From Novosphingobium subterraneum (GTDB lineage: Bacteria; Pseudomonadota; Alphaproteobacteria; Sphingomonadales; Sphingomonadaceae), in contig NZ_JRVC01000002.1 of the NCBI RefSeq assembly GCF_000807925.1, forward strand, positions 62,001 through 126,000: a DNA stretch of 64,000 nucleotides. The letters are read 5' to 3'. Both the position numbers and the translations under genes were made by a program. The notes under the pieces were generated by a model that saw nothing but the letters and a program-made list of their open reading frames with translations, made no database searches and was not told the origin of the DNA. This document shows, piece by piece, positions 8,573 through 17,910 of this stretch; position 1 is the stretch's first letter; every line of letters starts with the position of its first letter.

Positions 8573-9724
8573 ATGGCCCTAGCGCTCTACATCCACTGGC
8601 CATTCTGCCTCGCAAAGTGCCCCTATTGCGACTTCAACAGCCACGTCCGTGATCGGACGGACATGGCGGCTTGGGCCGACGCGCTGCTGGCGGACATGCG
8701 CCATGAAGCGCAGTTGACGCCGGGCCGGAAGCTTACCTCGATCTTCTTCGGCGGGGGCACGCCTTCGCTCATGCCGCCAGCGCTGGTCGAAACGCTGCTG
8801 CGTGAGGCACAAGGCCTGTGGGGCTTTGCCCCCGGTATCGAGATCACGCTTGAGGCCAACCCGAGCTCGGTCGAGGCTGCCAATTTCGCTGCGCTGGCAA
8901 GCGCTGGGATCGACCGCGTTTCGCTCGGCCTGCAGGCGCTCGACGACAAGACGCTGAAGTTTCTCGGCCGACTGCATGGCGTCACGGAAAGCCTTGCCGC
9001 ACTGGACCTGGCGCAGTCCCACTTCAGCCGCGTCAGCTTCGATCTAATCTATGCCCGCCCTGAACAGACGCCAGCGCAATGGCAGGCAGAGCTGCAGCGC
9101 GCGCTGGCCTTCGGGACCGGCCATCTCAGTCTCTACCAGCTGACCATCGAACCCGGCACCCGCTTCGCCACACTAGTTCGCGAAGGCCAGCTCACACCGC
9201 TCGACGACGATCAGGCCGCCGACTTGTTCACGCTCACCCGCGAACTGACCGCCGCTGCCGGCCTCCCCGCCTACGAAACCAGCAACCACGCCCGCCCCGG
9301 CGAGGAAAGTCGCCATAACCTCACCTATTGGCGCTATCAGGACTACGTCGGCATCGGCCCCGGTGCACATGGGCGCAGGCTCGGCGCGGCGACTGTGCGG
9401 CACAAGAAGCCTGAGAACTTCCTGCGCGCGGTAAGCGAGCAGAAGCACGGCATTGCCGAGGAGCGGCATCTGATCCCCTCGGATCAGGCAATGGAAGCGG
9501 TGCTGATGGGCCTGCGACTGGCCGAGGGTATCGAGCCGGTGCCCCTCGCTGCGCGGTTCGGCTTCACTGCGAATGATCTTATCGACCCGGCAAAACGCGA
9601 TTTCTACGTGCGGCTGGGCCATCTTGCCGAGGACCGCGGACGCCTGAGCGTGACCGAACAGGGCGCGCCGCTGCTTGAAGCCCTGCTCGCGGAACTCGTG
9701 CCGGCGGCGCTGGTCGGCGCATGA
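8573..9724 (+). CDS. hemW: HemW-type radical SAM protein
   Basis: 383 residues. The radical-SAM cluster motif CxxxCxxC is at Cys12, Cys16 and Cys19 (FCLAKCPYC), followed by FFGGGTPSL and EANPSS (SAM-binding), and the HemN/HemW signature SRHNLTYWRYQDYVGIGPGAHG. HemW proteins resemble coproporphyrinogen III dehydrogenase but lack its fourth N-terminal Cys and are thought to be heme chaperones. A substrate-free annotation as HemW is safer than HemN. It follows rdgB by 10 bp and overlaps xerC by 4 bp. Confidence 0.9.
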   Translation: MALALYIHWPFCLAKCPYCDFNSHVRDRTDMAAWADALLADMRHEAQLTPGRKLTSIFFGGGTPSLMPPALVETLLREAQGLWGFAPGIEITLEANPSSVEAANFAALASAGIDRVSLGLQALDDKTLKFLGRLHGVTESLAALDLAQSHFSRVSFDLIYARPEQTPAQWQAELQRALAFGTGHLSLYQLTIEPGTRFATLVREGQLTPLDDDQAADLFTLTRELTAAAGLPAYETSNHARPGEESRHNLTYWRYQDYVGIGPGAHGRRLGAATVRHKKPENFLRAVSEQKHGIAEERHLIPSDQAMEAVLMGLRLAEGIEPVPLAARFGFTANDLIDPAKRDFYVRLGHLAEDRGRLSVTEQGAPLLEALLAELVPAALVGA

Positions 9725-10614
9725 CCACGGCGGACTTTCTCGAGGCTTGGCACAATCACTTAGCTCTCGGCCGCCGTCGCTCACCCCATACCGTGCGCGC
9801 CTATACCGCAACCGTCGCGCGCCTGCTTCATGCCTTGCCCGAAGGCCAAAGCTGGTCAACGCTCGCGCGGATCGACGCTACAACCTTGCGCAATCATCTG
9901 GCCGAGCGCCGCGCCGATGGCCTGGGCAATGTTTCTGCGGCGCGCGAACTTTCGGCGCTCAAGTCCTTCATCGCCTTCGCCCGCGAGCAGGCTGGAGATG
10001 CTGACACCAGCCGCCCACGATTGCGCGGCCCGCGCGTAAAGAAGGGCTTGCCGCGCCCCGTCACGCCAGACGAAGCGGTCAATCTTGCCGAAATGGTCGC
10101 CGACGATGCGGGGGTACCATGGATCGCCGCGCGCGACCGTGCCGTCCTGCTCCTGCTCTATGGTGCTGGAATGCGCATTGCTGAAGCGCTGGCGCTGCCG
10201 GCCTCGGTCTTGCCGCTGGGCGAGACTGTCGTGATTACCGGCAAGGGTGGCCGCCAACGCGTCGTTCCCCTGCTGCCGATCGTGAGCGAGGGTGTTTCCG
10301 ACTATGTGGCGCAATGTCCTTGGCCGCTTGCCAAGGACGAACCGCTGTTTCGCGGCGCGAAGGGCGGTCCCTTGGCGCAGGGCATGGTGCAACGTGCTGT
10401 GGCAAGGGCGCGCACCGCGCTGGGTTTGCCGGCCACGGCGACGCCGCACGCCCTGCGTCACTCCTTTGCCACGCACCTGCTAAGCGCCGGGGCTGACTTG
10501 CGCTCCCTGCAGGAACTGCTCGGCCACGCGAGCCTGTCGTCAACCCAGATCTATACCCGGGTCGATGCGGCAACGCTGCTGGACGTCTACCGGAATGCCC
10601 ATCCGCGGGCGTGA
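9721..10614 (+). CDS. xerC: Tyrosine recombinase XerC
   Basis: 297 residues. Resolves chromosome dimers at dif together with XerD. The N-terminal SAM-like core-binding domain (MTTADFLEAWHNHLALGRRRS) precedes the catalytic domain, with R152 (GAGMRIAEAL), K175, H243 and R246 (HALRHSFATHLL), H269 (LLGHASLSSTQIYTR) and nucleophile Y278. All catalytic residues are intact. XerC rather than a phage integrase is favoured by length and by placement at the end of the rph-rdgB-hemW run. ATGA overlap with hemW. Confidence 0.88.
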   Translation: MTTADFLEAWHNHLALGRRRSPHTVRAYTATVARLLHALPEGQSWSTLARIDATTLRNHLAERRADGLGNVSAARELSALKSFIAFAREQAGDADTSRPRLRGPRVKKGLPRPVTPDEAVNLAEMVADDAGVPWIAARDRAVLLLLYGAGMRIAEALALPASVLPLGETVVITGKGGRQRVVPLLPIVSEGVSDYVAQCPWPLAKDEPLFRGAKGGPLAQGMVQRAVARARTALGLPATATPHALRHSFATHLLSAGADLRSLQELLGHASLSSTQIYTRVDAATLLDVYRNAHPRA

Positions 10615-12009
10615 TCACTGTTTGGCAGTGGCACTCCGTGGCAATCGCAGCACCGACAGCAACCCGCCGAGGTCTTCACTTTCCCTGAGTTCGACGCTGC
10701 CGCCGTAGATTTCTGCAACATCCCGCACGATAGCGAGGCCAAGGCCGGTTCCGGGCTTTCCGGTATCGAGCCTGGCGCCACGATCGAAGATGCGCTCGCG
10801 GGACTCCTCGGGAATGCCGATGCCATCGTCCTCGACCCAGATTTCGCAGAACTTCGGATCGGCGGGTGCAGCGTCGATGGTAATGAAGACCGATCCGCCG
10901 CCGTACTTGGCCGCATTCTCGATCAAGTTGCCAAGGATCTCGTCGAGGTCCTGACGCTCGATCGATACCTCGGCGGTGCGGTTGCCGTCCATGTCGAAGC
11001 GCACGTTCGGGTAGAGGCGGACAACAGCCCGTTCCACTGCTTCGGCGCTTTCCCACACCTGGGCGCGTGACATGCCCACCGCGCGGCGACCGACTGCGCG
11101 CGCGCGCGCGAGGTGATGGTCGACTTGACGGCGCATGACCGCAGCTTCGCGGATCACCGTATCGGCAAGATCATCGGCCTTGGCGGTTGCTGCATTCATC
11201 ACCACGGTGAGCGGGGTTTTGAGGGCGTGGGCAAGATTGCCTGCATGGGTGCGCGCCTCTTCGGCCTGGCGCTCGGAGTGTTCGAGCAGGGCGTTGAGTT
11301 CGACCACGAGTGGCTGGACTTCGAGGGGCAAGGGTTCGGTGACGCGGCTAGCCCCGCCCTCGCGCATGCGGGCTATCGCCAGCCTCACACGACGCAAGGG
11401 GCCAAGACCGTAGAACGTCTGCAGTCCCGCCATGGTGAACAGCCCGAGGCCGAGTGCGAGGAAAGACCAGATCAGGATCGAGCGGATGCGCCGGATCTGT
11501 GCGTCGATCTCGCCACGGCTGGCGGCGACCTGAAATTCCCACAGCGTGTTGGCACCCGGCAGGATCACAGAGCGCTTGATGATGCGCAGGCGCTCACCCT
11601 CGAACTGGTCGCTGTCGTCGATCTTCGGGTCGACATAGTTCTGATCGGGATCGGTGCGGAGCGAACGGTCCCACAGCGAGCGCGAAGGGAAGTCCTCGTG
11701 CCCTTGCCCGGAGATTTGCCAGTAAAGGCCGCTGTTGGGCTCAAGGAAGCGCTGGTCGCCGAGGGGGCGGTTGAAGAAGACTTCACCGTCCGGCCCGATC
11801 TCGGCCGAGGCGACCATTGCGGTCAGCATATAGCCGAGTTGTTCATCGAAATTGCGGGTGACCAGCCCAGTCAGCGTCTGGTCGAGCGCCAGACCACCAC
11901 CGAGCAGGAGGACGCTGATCCATCCTGCCGCGATAAGCAGCATTCGCCGCGCCAGCGAGCCGGTATGCGGCGCTGGCTGCGGCGTGTCGTTGCTGCCCTT
12001 CTCCGGCAC
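10615..12009 (-). CDS. Sensor histidine kinase (PhoQ-like)
   Basis: 464 residues. TM1 at about 22-45, a periplasmic sensor of about 125 residues, TM2 at about 177-197, a HAMP-like linker, the H-box NLAHALKTPL with phospho-acceptor His261, N-box NLIENAAKYGG, G1 DDGIGIP and G2 GTGLGLAIV. The GTG start at 12009 lies 16 bp after the response-regulator stop, so the two are co-transcribed. Organisation with an upstream PepSY protein recalls PhoPQ-like envelope or cation-sensing systems; the signal is not known. Confidence 0.88.
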   Translation of the reverse strand: MPEKGSNDTPQPAPHTGSLARRMLLIAAGWISVLLLGGGLALDQTLTGLVTRNFDEQLGYMLTAMVASAEIGPDGEVFFNRPLGDQRFLEPNSGLYWQISGQGHEDFPSRSLWDRSLRTDPDQNYVDPKIDDSDQFEGERLRIIKRSVILPGANTLWEFQVAASRGEIDAQIRRIRSILIWSFLALGLGLFTMAGLQTFYGLGPLRRVRLAIARMREGGASRVTEPLPLEVQPLVVELNALLEHSERQAEEARTHAGNLAHALKTPLTVVMNAATAKADDLADTVIREAAVMRRQVDHHLARARAVGRRAVGMSRAQVWESAEAVERAVVRLYPNVRFDMDGNRTAEVSIERQDLDEILGNLIENAAKYGGGSVFITIDAAPADPKFCEIWVEDDGIGIPEESRERIFDRGARLDTGKPGTGLGLAIVRDVAEIYGGSVELRESEDLGGLLSVLRLPRSATAKQ

Positions 12010-12025
12010 CTATTGCCTGCGCGGA

Positions 12026-12706
12026 TTACCCACGACCGGGTTCGGCCGGATCATCGAGGCTGTACCCAAGACCGCGGATCGTGGTAATCACATCGGGGCC
12101 CAGCTTCTTGCGGATACGGGTGACGAAGACTTCGATCGTGTTGGAATCGCGGTCGAAATCCTGATCGTAAATGTGTTCGATCAGTTCGGTCCGGCTGACC
12201 ACCTTGCCCTTGTGGTGGAGTAGATAGGACAGGAGCTTGTATTCCTGCGCTGTCAGCTTGACCGGTTCGCCGTTGAGCGTGACGCGGCCTGAACGCGTAT
12301 CGAGGCGCACGTCGCCAGCGGTGAGTTCGGATGAGGAATTGCCGGAGGCGCGGCGGATCAGCGCACGCAGGCGGGCGATCAGTTCCTCGGTCTGGAAGGG
12401 CTTGGCAAGATAATCGTCAGCACCGGCATCGAGCCCGGCAACCTTGTCGGACCAGCTGTCACGCGCGGTGAGAACGAGGACGGGGAACTTGCGCCCCTCC
12501 TTGCGCCACATGCCGAGCACTGTCAGGCCGTCGATCTCGGGCAGGCCGAGGTCAAGGATGACGGCGTCATACTCTTCGGTAGAGCCCATGAAATGCCCGT
12601 CTTCGCCATCGACCGAAAGATCGACGGCATATCCGTTCTGTTCGAGCGTGTTCTTGAGCTGCTTGCCGAGAGTGGGTTCGTCCTCGACGATCAGAATGCG
12701 CATCAT
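12026..12706 (-). CDS. OmpR/PhoP-family response regulator
   Basis: 226 residues. The receiver domain carries the phospho-acceptor Asp52 (DAVILDLGLPEIDG), Thr80 and Lys102 (DDYLAKPFQ). The C-terminal winged helix (about 128-220) includes GEPVKLTAQEYKLLSYLLHHKG and the recognition segment RDSNTIEVFVTRIRKKLG. Two ATGs are adjacent (12706 and 12703); AAGGGG upstream fits the second slightly better. Partner of the downstream histidine kinase. Confidence 0.93.
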   Translation of the reverse strand: MMRILIVEDEPTLGKQLKNTLEQNGYAVDLSVDGEDGHFMGSTEEYDAVILDLGLPEIDGLTVLGMWRKEGRKFPVLVLTARDSWSDKVAGLDAGADDYLAKPFQTEELIARLRALIRRASGNSSSELTAGDVRLDTRSGRVTLNGEPVKLTAQEYKLLSYLLHHKGKVVSRTELIEHIYDQDFDRDSNTIEVFVTRIRKKLGPDVITTIRGLGYSLDDPAEPGRG

Positions 12707-12748
12707 TTGCCCCTTACTGCACGCCGCACGGGCGCGAACACTTGCAGG

Positions 12749-12779
12749 GCTAGATGGGGCGCGAAACCTGAACGGTCAA
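12749..12779 (-). promoter_or_regulatory. Candidate promoter of the two-component operon
   Basis: On the minus strand TTGACC (12779-12774) is followed after 19 nt by TCTAGC. The spacer is long. An inverted repeat TGAACGG...CCGTTCA flanks the -35 side, and TTTCGCGCC occurs twice nearby. A weak call. Confidence 0.3.
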
Positions 12780-12816
12780 GGAACTGGCGCGAAAGCCACC
12801 GTTCACCAACAGGCTC

Positions 12817-13113
12817 TCATCGACTTTCGCCGAGAACCTGACCGGTGCGGGCGTCAACATCCACGAACATGACCCGGCCATCACGGATGAACTTCAGGCG
12901 ATAGACCATCGCGGACGGATCGTACTCAGGGCCGAGATACTGCATTCCCGGTTTGGTCGGCAGCACGCGGCGTTCGATATCGCGGAGCGAACGCACGTTG
13001 CCAGCGCGCAGGTCGCGGCGGGCCTCGTTCTGCTCGTCGGGCCGCTGCTGGGCGTGCGACGTTACGGGCAGGAGAGCCAGTGATGCGGCAAGAAGGGCAA
13101 TGGCACGGTTCAT
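12817..13113 (-). CDS. Small secreted PepSY-domain protein
   Basis: 98 residues. Signal peptide MNRAIALLAASLALLPVTSHAQ, then an Arg-rich segment and a PepSY-like fold (YRLKFIRDGRVMFVDVDARTGQVLGESR). Secreted PepSY proteins often sit beside PhoPQ-type two-component genes and may modulate the sensor. I placed the start at 13113 (MNRAIALL) because it begins the signal peptide; an in-frame ATG 15 bp upstream is possible and neither has a good Shine-Dalgarno sequence. It lies about 110 bp upstream of the response regulator in the same direction. Confidence 0.75.
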   Translation of the reverse strand: MNRAIALLAASLALLPVTSHAQQRPDEQNEARRDLRAGNVRSLRDIERRVLPTKPGMQYLGPEYDPSAMVYRLKFIRDGRVMFVDVDARTGQVLGESR

Positions 13114-13224
13114 GATGTGCGCATGCATAAGCCGAGGGCATTGAACAAGCGGTGAATGCGAAGCCGCGTTATCGTTCAGCGTCGGGCGTTGCGCGAGGGC
13201 AACGCTGCGGCTAAGCGGCAGGCC

Positions 13225-15021
13225 ATGGCGGCACCGATACTCAGCTGGGAGGGCCTCGGCCTCGTCCAGGGCAATGGCTGGCTCTTTCAGGATCTCGACA
13301 TCCATATCCAGCAGCGCGACCGGCTCGCGCTGATCGGGCGCAATGGCGCAGGCAAGACAACCCTGCTCAAGCTGTTGGGCGGGCAGGTGGATGCGGACAA
13401 GGGCACGCGCTCGATCCAGCCGGGGACAAAGATCGTCACGCTGGAGCAGGACCCGTTCTTCACCGGCTTCGATACGCTGATGGACTTTGCGCTATCCGGC
13501 AAGGACGCCCCTCCCCGTCACGAAGTCGAATCCATTGCCGGGCAGCTCGGCATCGACATGAACCGCAAGGCCGATAGCGCCAGCGGTGGCGAGCGGCGCC
13601 GCGCCGCCCTTGCCCGTGCGCTGGCTAGCGAGCCGGATCTCCTGCTGCTCGACGAGCCGACCAACCACCTTGATCTTGCCGCGATCGACTGGCTGGAAGA
13701 CTGGCTGCAGCGCTATCGCGGGGCGTTCGTGGTCATCAGCCATGACCGCACCTTCCTAGAACGGCTGACCAAGGCGACGCTCTGGCTCGATCGTGGCTCG
13801 CTGCGCCGGAAGGATATCGGCTTCGGCGGATATGAGGCGTGGATGGAACAGGTCTATGCCGAGGAAGCACGCGCCGCCGACAAGCTCGATGCCAAGCTGA
13901 AGATCGAGGCGCACTGGCTCGAGCGGGGGGTTACCGCGCGGCGCAAGCGCAACATGGGACGGCTGGAAAAGCTCTACGAGATGCGCGCGCAAAGAGCAGC
14001 CATGCTCTCTCCGCAGGGGACCGCGAAGCTGGCCATCGCCAGTGACGATGCCAAGAGCAAGGCAGTGATCGTTGCGGATCACGTCAACAAGTCGTTCGGC
14101 GATCGCCCCATCGTCAAGGACTTCACCCTGCGCATCACGCGCAAGGACCGCATCGGCGTGGTCGGCTCGAATGGCGCGGGCAAGACCACCTTGCTCAAGC
14201 TGCTGACCGGTGAACTGGAGCCGGACAGCGGGACGATCACCCTTGCCAAGACGCTGCAGGGGATCATGATCGATCAGCAGCGCAGCCTGATGGCGCCCGA
14301 CAAGCGCGTGCGCGACGTGCTGGCCGATGGCAGCGACTGGATCGACGTGCGCGGTGTCCGCAAGCATATCCAGGGCTATCTCAAGGACTTCCTGTTCGAT
14401 CCGGGGCTGGTCGAAGCACGCATCGGCACGCTTTCCGGCGGTGAGCGTTCGCGCCTGCTGCTGGCACGCGAGTTTGCGCGCTTTTCAAACCTGCTGGTCC
14501 TCGACGAGCCGACCAATGACCTCGACCTCGAAACGCTCGATCTCTTGCAGGAAGTGATCTCGGACTACGACGGCACGGTACTGATCGTCAGCCATGATCG
14601 TGACTTCCTCGATCGCACGGTGACCATCACGCTGGGAATGGACGGCTCGGGCAAGGTCGACATCGTCGCGGGCGGGTACGCTGATTGGGAGAAGATCCGC
14701 AAGCAGAGGCAAGCAGGCAAGCCAGTTGCCCGGTCTGCAGGGGCGGACAAGCCAGAAGCGGCAGTGGCAGCGCCCGTCCAGCCTGCAAAAAAGGGCAAGC
14801 TTTCATACAAGGATCAGCGCGACTACGAATTGCTGCCCAAGCGGATCGAGGAACTCGACGCTGCGATTGCACGCGGCGAGGCTCAGCTGGCCGATCCAGA
14901 TCTCTATGCCAAGGACCCCAGGAAGTTCGATGCTTTGATGGCTGCGCTGGAAAAGGTCCGGGCCGAAAAGGAAGCCGCTGAAGAGCGCTGGCTGGAACTG
15001 GCCGAGATGGTCGAGGGCTGA
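13225..15021 (+). CDS. ABC-F family ATPase (Uup-like)
   Basis: 598 residues, soluble, two ABC domains in tandem without membrane segments. Walker A motifs are GRNGAGKTT and GSNGAGKTT; signatures are SGGERRRAALARA and LSGGERSRLLLARE; Walker B segments are LLLLDEPTNHLD and LLVLDEPTNDLD. A C-terminal Lys/Glu-rich coiled coil (KGKLSYKDQRDYELLPKRIE onward) matches the Uup branch. ABC-F proteins act on the ribosome E site. The upstream frame is open but the family start is MAAPILSWEG at 13225. Confidence 0.9.
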   Translation: MAAPILSWEGLGLVQGNGWLFQDLDIHIQQRDRLALIGRNGAGKTTLLKLLGGQVDADKGTRSIQPGTKIVTLEQDPFFTGFDTLMDFALSGKDAPPRHEVESIAGQLGIDMNRKADSASGGERRRAALARALASEPDLLLLDEPTNHLDLAAIDWLEDWLQRYRGAFVVISHDRTFLERLTKATLWLDRGSLRRKDIGFGGYEAWMEQVYAEEARAADKLDAKLKIEAHWLERGVTARRKRNMGRLEKLYEMRAQRAAMLSPQGTAKLAIASDDAKSKAVIVADHVNKSFGDRPIVKDFTLRITRKDRIGVVGSNGAGKTTLLKLLTGELEPDSGTITLAKTLQGIMIDQQRSLMAPDKRVRDVLADGSDWIDVRGVRKHIQGYLKDFLFDPGLVEARIGTLSGGERSRLLLAREFARFSNLLVLDEPTNDLDLETLDLLQEVISDYDGTVLIVSHDRDFLDRTVTITLGMDGSGKVDIVAGGYADWEKIRKQRQAGKPVARSAGADKPEAAVAAPVQPAKKGKLSYKDQRDYELLPKRIEELDAAIARGEAQLADPDLYAKDPRKFDALMAALEKVRAEKEAAEERWLELAEMVEG

Positions 15022-15120
15022 ACGGCCCCTTCGCGCAAAGCCCTTGCTTCGGCCTGCAATTTGTAGGTAAGCAAAAAATCACCGTTACGGTTAAGACGGT
15101 CACGAACAGGGGTCGCGCGC

Positions 15121-15693
15121 ATGATCAATCGAATCCGCGATATACGCCGCCAGAAGGGCATGACGCTGGCCGATGTGGCTGCGCGCTGCGATCCGCCGAC
15201 CACCGCGCAGACGATCGGCAGGCTTGAAACCGGCACGCGCAGCCTGTCGCTGACGTGGATGAACCGTATCGGCGCTGCGCTCGGGGTTGAGCCGCAATTG
15301 CTGGTCAAGGCCGAGGAGGATACCCCTACCCACCTCGTTGCCCGGCTCGGACCGAACGGCGCCGAGGCTCTTGCCAAGCCGATGGATGCCATCCTCCCCG
15401 TGGCCCTTGACGGTTCCGCCCGCCTCCTCGCGCTGGCCGTTGAGGCAAGCGCTGGCGAGTATCGCGCAGGCGATCAGGTATGGTTGCGCCAGATCGATCC
15501 GGAGGACTTCGCCCGCGCCTTCAACCGTGATGTCCTTGCTCCACGCACTGCCGGTCGCTTTGCTTTCGGCCGCTTGATCGATCAGCGTGACGGGCGCGTT
15601 GCGCTGCTTCCGCCGGGTCCTGGCCAGAGACAGGTGGTGATCGATCGGCCGGCATGGCTGGGCGTCGCCGAAATGCTCGTGCGCAAACTTTGA
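15121..15693 (+). CDS. XRE-type helix-turn-helix regulator
   Basis: 190 residues. The N-terminal HTH_3 domain (about 1-60, IRDIRRQKGMTLADVAARC and TIGRLETGTRSLSLTWMNRI) is followed by a 120-residue beta-rich domain (VWLRQIDPEDFARAFNRDVL, GRFAFGRLIDQRDGRVALLPP) resembling an S24/cupin-like effector region without a visible Ser-Lys protease dyad. AGGGG precedes the ATG. It ends one base before the glycosyltransferase GTG, so the two are co-transcribed. Target unknown. Confidence 0.75.
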   Translation: MINRIRDIRRQKGMTLADVAARCDPPTTAQTIGRLETGTRSLSLTWMNRIGAALGVEPQLLVKAEEDTPTHLVARLGPNGAEALAKPMDAILPVALDGSARLLALAVEASAGEYRAGDQVWLRQIDPEDFARAFNRDVLAPRTAGRFAFGRLIDQRDGRVALLPPGPGQRQVVIDRPAWLGVAEMLVRKL

Positions 15694-15694
15694 C

Positions 15695-16882
15695 GTGAAG
15701 CGCCTCCTCTCGATCTCCACGCTTTATCCCGCAACAGGTCGTCCCGGCTTCGGCCGCTTCGTCAGCCGCCAGATGCAAGCCCTGGCCGAACGGGGGGACT
15801 GGGACGTGACGGTCGTCAACCCGATCGGCATTCCACCGGTGCCAATGAAGCGCTACGCCATGCTTAAAGGTGTGCCGGAAGTTCAGGAACAGGGCGCGGT
15901 GACAATCCATCACCCGCGTTTTCTCCTGATTCCCGGTCTATCCGGACCGATCAACCCGGCGCTGATTGCCCACGCGATCCTGCCGCTGGCAAAACGGCTC
16001 CATGCCGAGCGGCCGTTCGACATGATCGATGCGCAGTTCTTCTATCCTGACGGACCTGCCGCGGCCAAGGTCGCGCGCGCGCTTGAAGTGCCGCTGGCAA
16101 TAAAGGCGCGCGGGTCGGACATCCATCTGTGGGGGCAGCGGTCATGGCCGCGCCACCAGATGATCGAAGCCGCGCGCCAATCGGCCCTTCTGCTTTCCGT
16201 TTCCCAAGCGCTGGCAAACGACATGATAGCGCTGGGCATGCCCGCTGACCGTATCAGAGTTCATTACACCGGACTCGATCGATCGCGCTTCCGCCCGCTC
16301 GAGCGCCAAGCAGCGCGACAGTTGGTATCAGCTTTGCCGTCGCTTCAGATCTGGCCCGAGGGCCGTCTGCTGCTGTGCGTTGGCGCGTTGATTGCGATCA
16401 AGGGGCAAGCGCTGGCAATCCGTGCGATGGAGCTGCTGCCCGACGACGTCCGGCTCGCCATTGCAGGCACCGGCGCGGATGAAACCGGTTTGAAGCGGCT
16501 GGTCCAGCAGCTTGGCCTGGAATCGCGAGTCCACTTCTTGGGTTCGGTGGAACACGACATCCTTCCGCATTTGCTCTGCGCGGCGGATGTCATGGTTCTG
16601 CCCTCTGAACGCGAAGGGCTTGCCAATGCCTGGATCGAATCGCTCGCCTGCGGGACGCCGGTCGTGATCCCCGACATCGGCGGCGCGCGTGAGGTGGTGG
16701 CCGATGTAAGCGCCGGGCGGATCGCGGAGCGCACACCTGAAGCCATCGCCGAGGCCGTGAGCGAACTGCTCCAATCACCCCCGACGCAGGATGCGGTTGC
16801 GGTAAACGCCGCACGGTTCAGCTGGGAAGCCAATGCCAGTGCGCTCGCCGCCATGTACGAAGAAGCGGCGACGAAGCGTTAG
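15695..16882 (+). CDS. GT4-family glycosyltransferase
   Basis: 395 residues with a GT-B fold. The N-terminal half has ATGRPGFGRFVSRQM (glycine loop) and IKARGSDIHLWG. The C-terminal half holds the nucleotide-sugar EX7E element EREGLANAWIE and the preceding LLCVGALIAIKG. Probably transfers a hexose during exopolysaccharide or glycolipid synthesis, but no other polysaccharide gene is adjacent, so the acceptor is unknown. The GTG start at 15695 follows the regulator stop by one base. Confidence 0.85.
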   Translation: MKRLLSISTLYPATGRPGFGRFVSRQMQALAERGDWDVTVVNPIGIPPVPMKRYAMLKGVPEVQEQGAVTIHHPRFLLIPGLSGPINPALIAHAILPLAKRLHAERPFDMIDAQFFYPDGPAAAKVARALEVPLAIKARGSDIHLWGQRSWPRHQMIEAARQSALLLSVSQALANDMIALGMPADRIRVHYTGLDRSRFRPLERQAARQLVSALPSLQIWPEGRLLLCVGALIAIKGQALAIRAMELLPDDVRLAIAGTGADETGLKRLVQQLGLESRVHFLGSVEHDILPHLLCAADVMVLPSEREGLANAWIESLACGTPVVIPDIGGAREVVADVSAGRIAERTPEAIAEAVSELLQSPPTQDAVAVNAARFSWEANASALAAMYEEAATKR

Positions 16883-16917
16883 ACTTCGCCGCCGCCAATC
16901 GGTTTGCCTACGCGGGA

Positions 16918-17895
16918 TCAAACGCCTTCGCGTGCAATCCGCTCCTGCTTTTCGAGTGCCGTCTCGGTCGGCACGAAGCTGTTCGGGTTTACCTTCAGCC
17001 AGATCAGGATGGGCGCCGCCATGTAGATCGAACTGTAGGTACCGACGAAGATGCCGAGCGTGATGGCCGCAGTGAAGCCGAAGATCACGTCAGGCCCCAG
17101 CAGCAGCAAGGCCACCAGCGTGATAAGCATCGACAGCGAGGTCACGATCGTCCGGTGCAGCGTCTCATTGACCGAGAGGTCGAGCAGTTCCGGCATCGGC
17201 ATCCGGCGATACTTCTTCATGTTCTCGCGGATGCGGTCATAAACGACAATGGTGTCGTTCAGCGAATACCCGATAAGCGTGAGCAGCGCGGCCACGATGT
17301 TCAGGTCGAACTCCATGCCGGTGACGGCAAAGAGGCCTAACGTCAGGGTCACGTCGTGCACCAGCGCGAATAGCGCGCCCACGCCAAACTGCCATTCGAA
17401 CCGCAACCAGATGTAGGCCGCAACCGCCAGAGACGCGAGGCCGAGCGCCTTGAACGCATCCCAGCCCAGTTCCTTGGAGACCTTGCCCGATACCGAATCG
17501 ACGCCGTCGATTCGCGCGTCGGCATGGTTCTTCTTGATGTCTGCGGTGATGGTGCGGGCCATCTTGTCGGCAAGAGCCGCTTCCTGGCCTGCGCCTTCCG
17601 GCAGCTTCATGCGGATCGAGATTTCGTTGGGCTTGCCATAGCGCTGGATGATCGGTTCGCCGTAGCCAAGCTTGCCGACTTCTTCGCGCAATTCACCGAC
17701 TGGCGCTTCGGCGCTGCGTTCGAAAGTCACGCGGATCATCTGACCGCCGATGAAATCGACGCCCAGGTTGAGGCCCTTGGTTAGCACCAGTCCCCAGGAG
17801 GCCGCCATCAGGATGATGCTGATGACGTAGAACGGCACACGCCACTTGAGGAAGTGAATGTTGGTGTTGTCGGGTACGAGCTTGAGGAGTTTCAT
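16918..17895 (-). CDS. secF: Protein translocase subunit SecF
   Basis: 325 residues, six predicted membrane segments. Family motifs: NLGVDFIGGQMIRVTF in the first periplasmic region, and LTLIGYSLNDTIVVYDRIRENM. Works with SecD as a proton-driven RND-type motor that pulls substrates out of SecYEG. Lies 15 bp downstream of secD in the same operon. Confidence 0.97.
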   Translation of the reverse strand: MKLLKLVPDNTNIHFLKWRVPFYVISIILMAASWGLVLTKGLNLGVDFIGGQMIRVTFERSAEAPVGELREEVGKLGYGEPIIQRYGKPNEISIRMKLPEGAGQEAALADKMARTITADIKKNHADARIDGVDSVSGKVSKELGWDAFKALGLASLAVAAYIWLRFEWQFGVGALFALVHDVTLTLGLFAVTGMEFDLNIVAALLTLIGYSLNDTIVVYDRIRENMKKYRRMPMPELLDLSVNETLHRTIVTSLSMLITLVALLLLGPDVIFGFTAAITLGIFVGTYSSIYMAAPILIWLKVNPNSFVPTETALEKQERIAREGV

Positions 17896-17910
17896 CGGTC
17901 TGTCCTCCTC

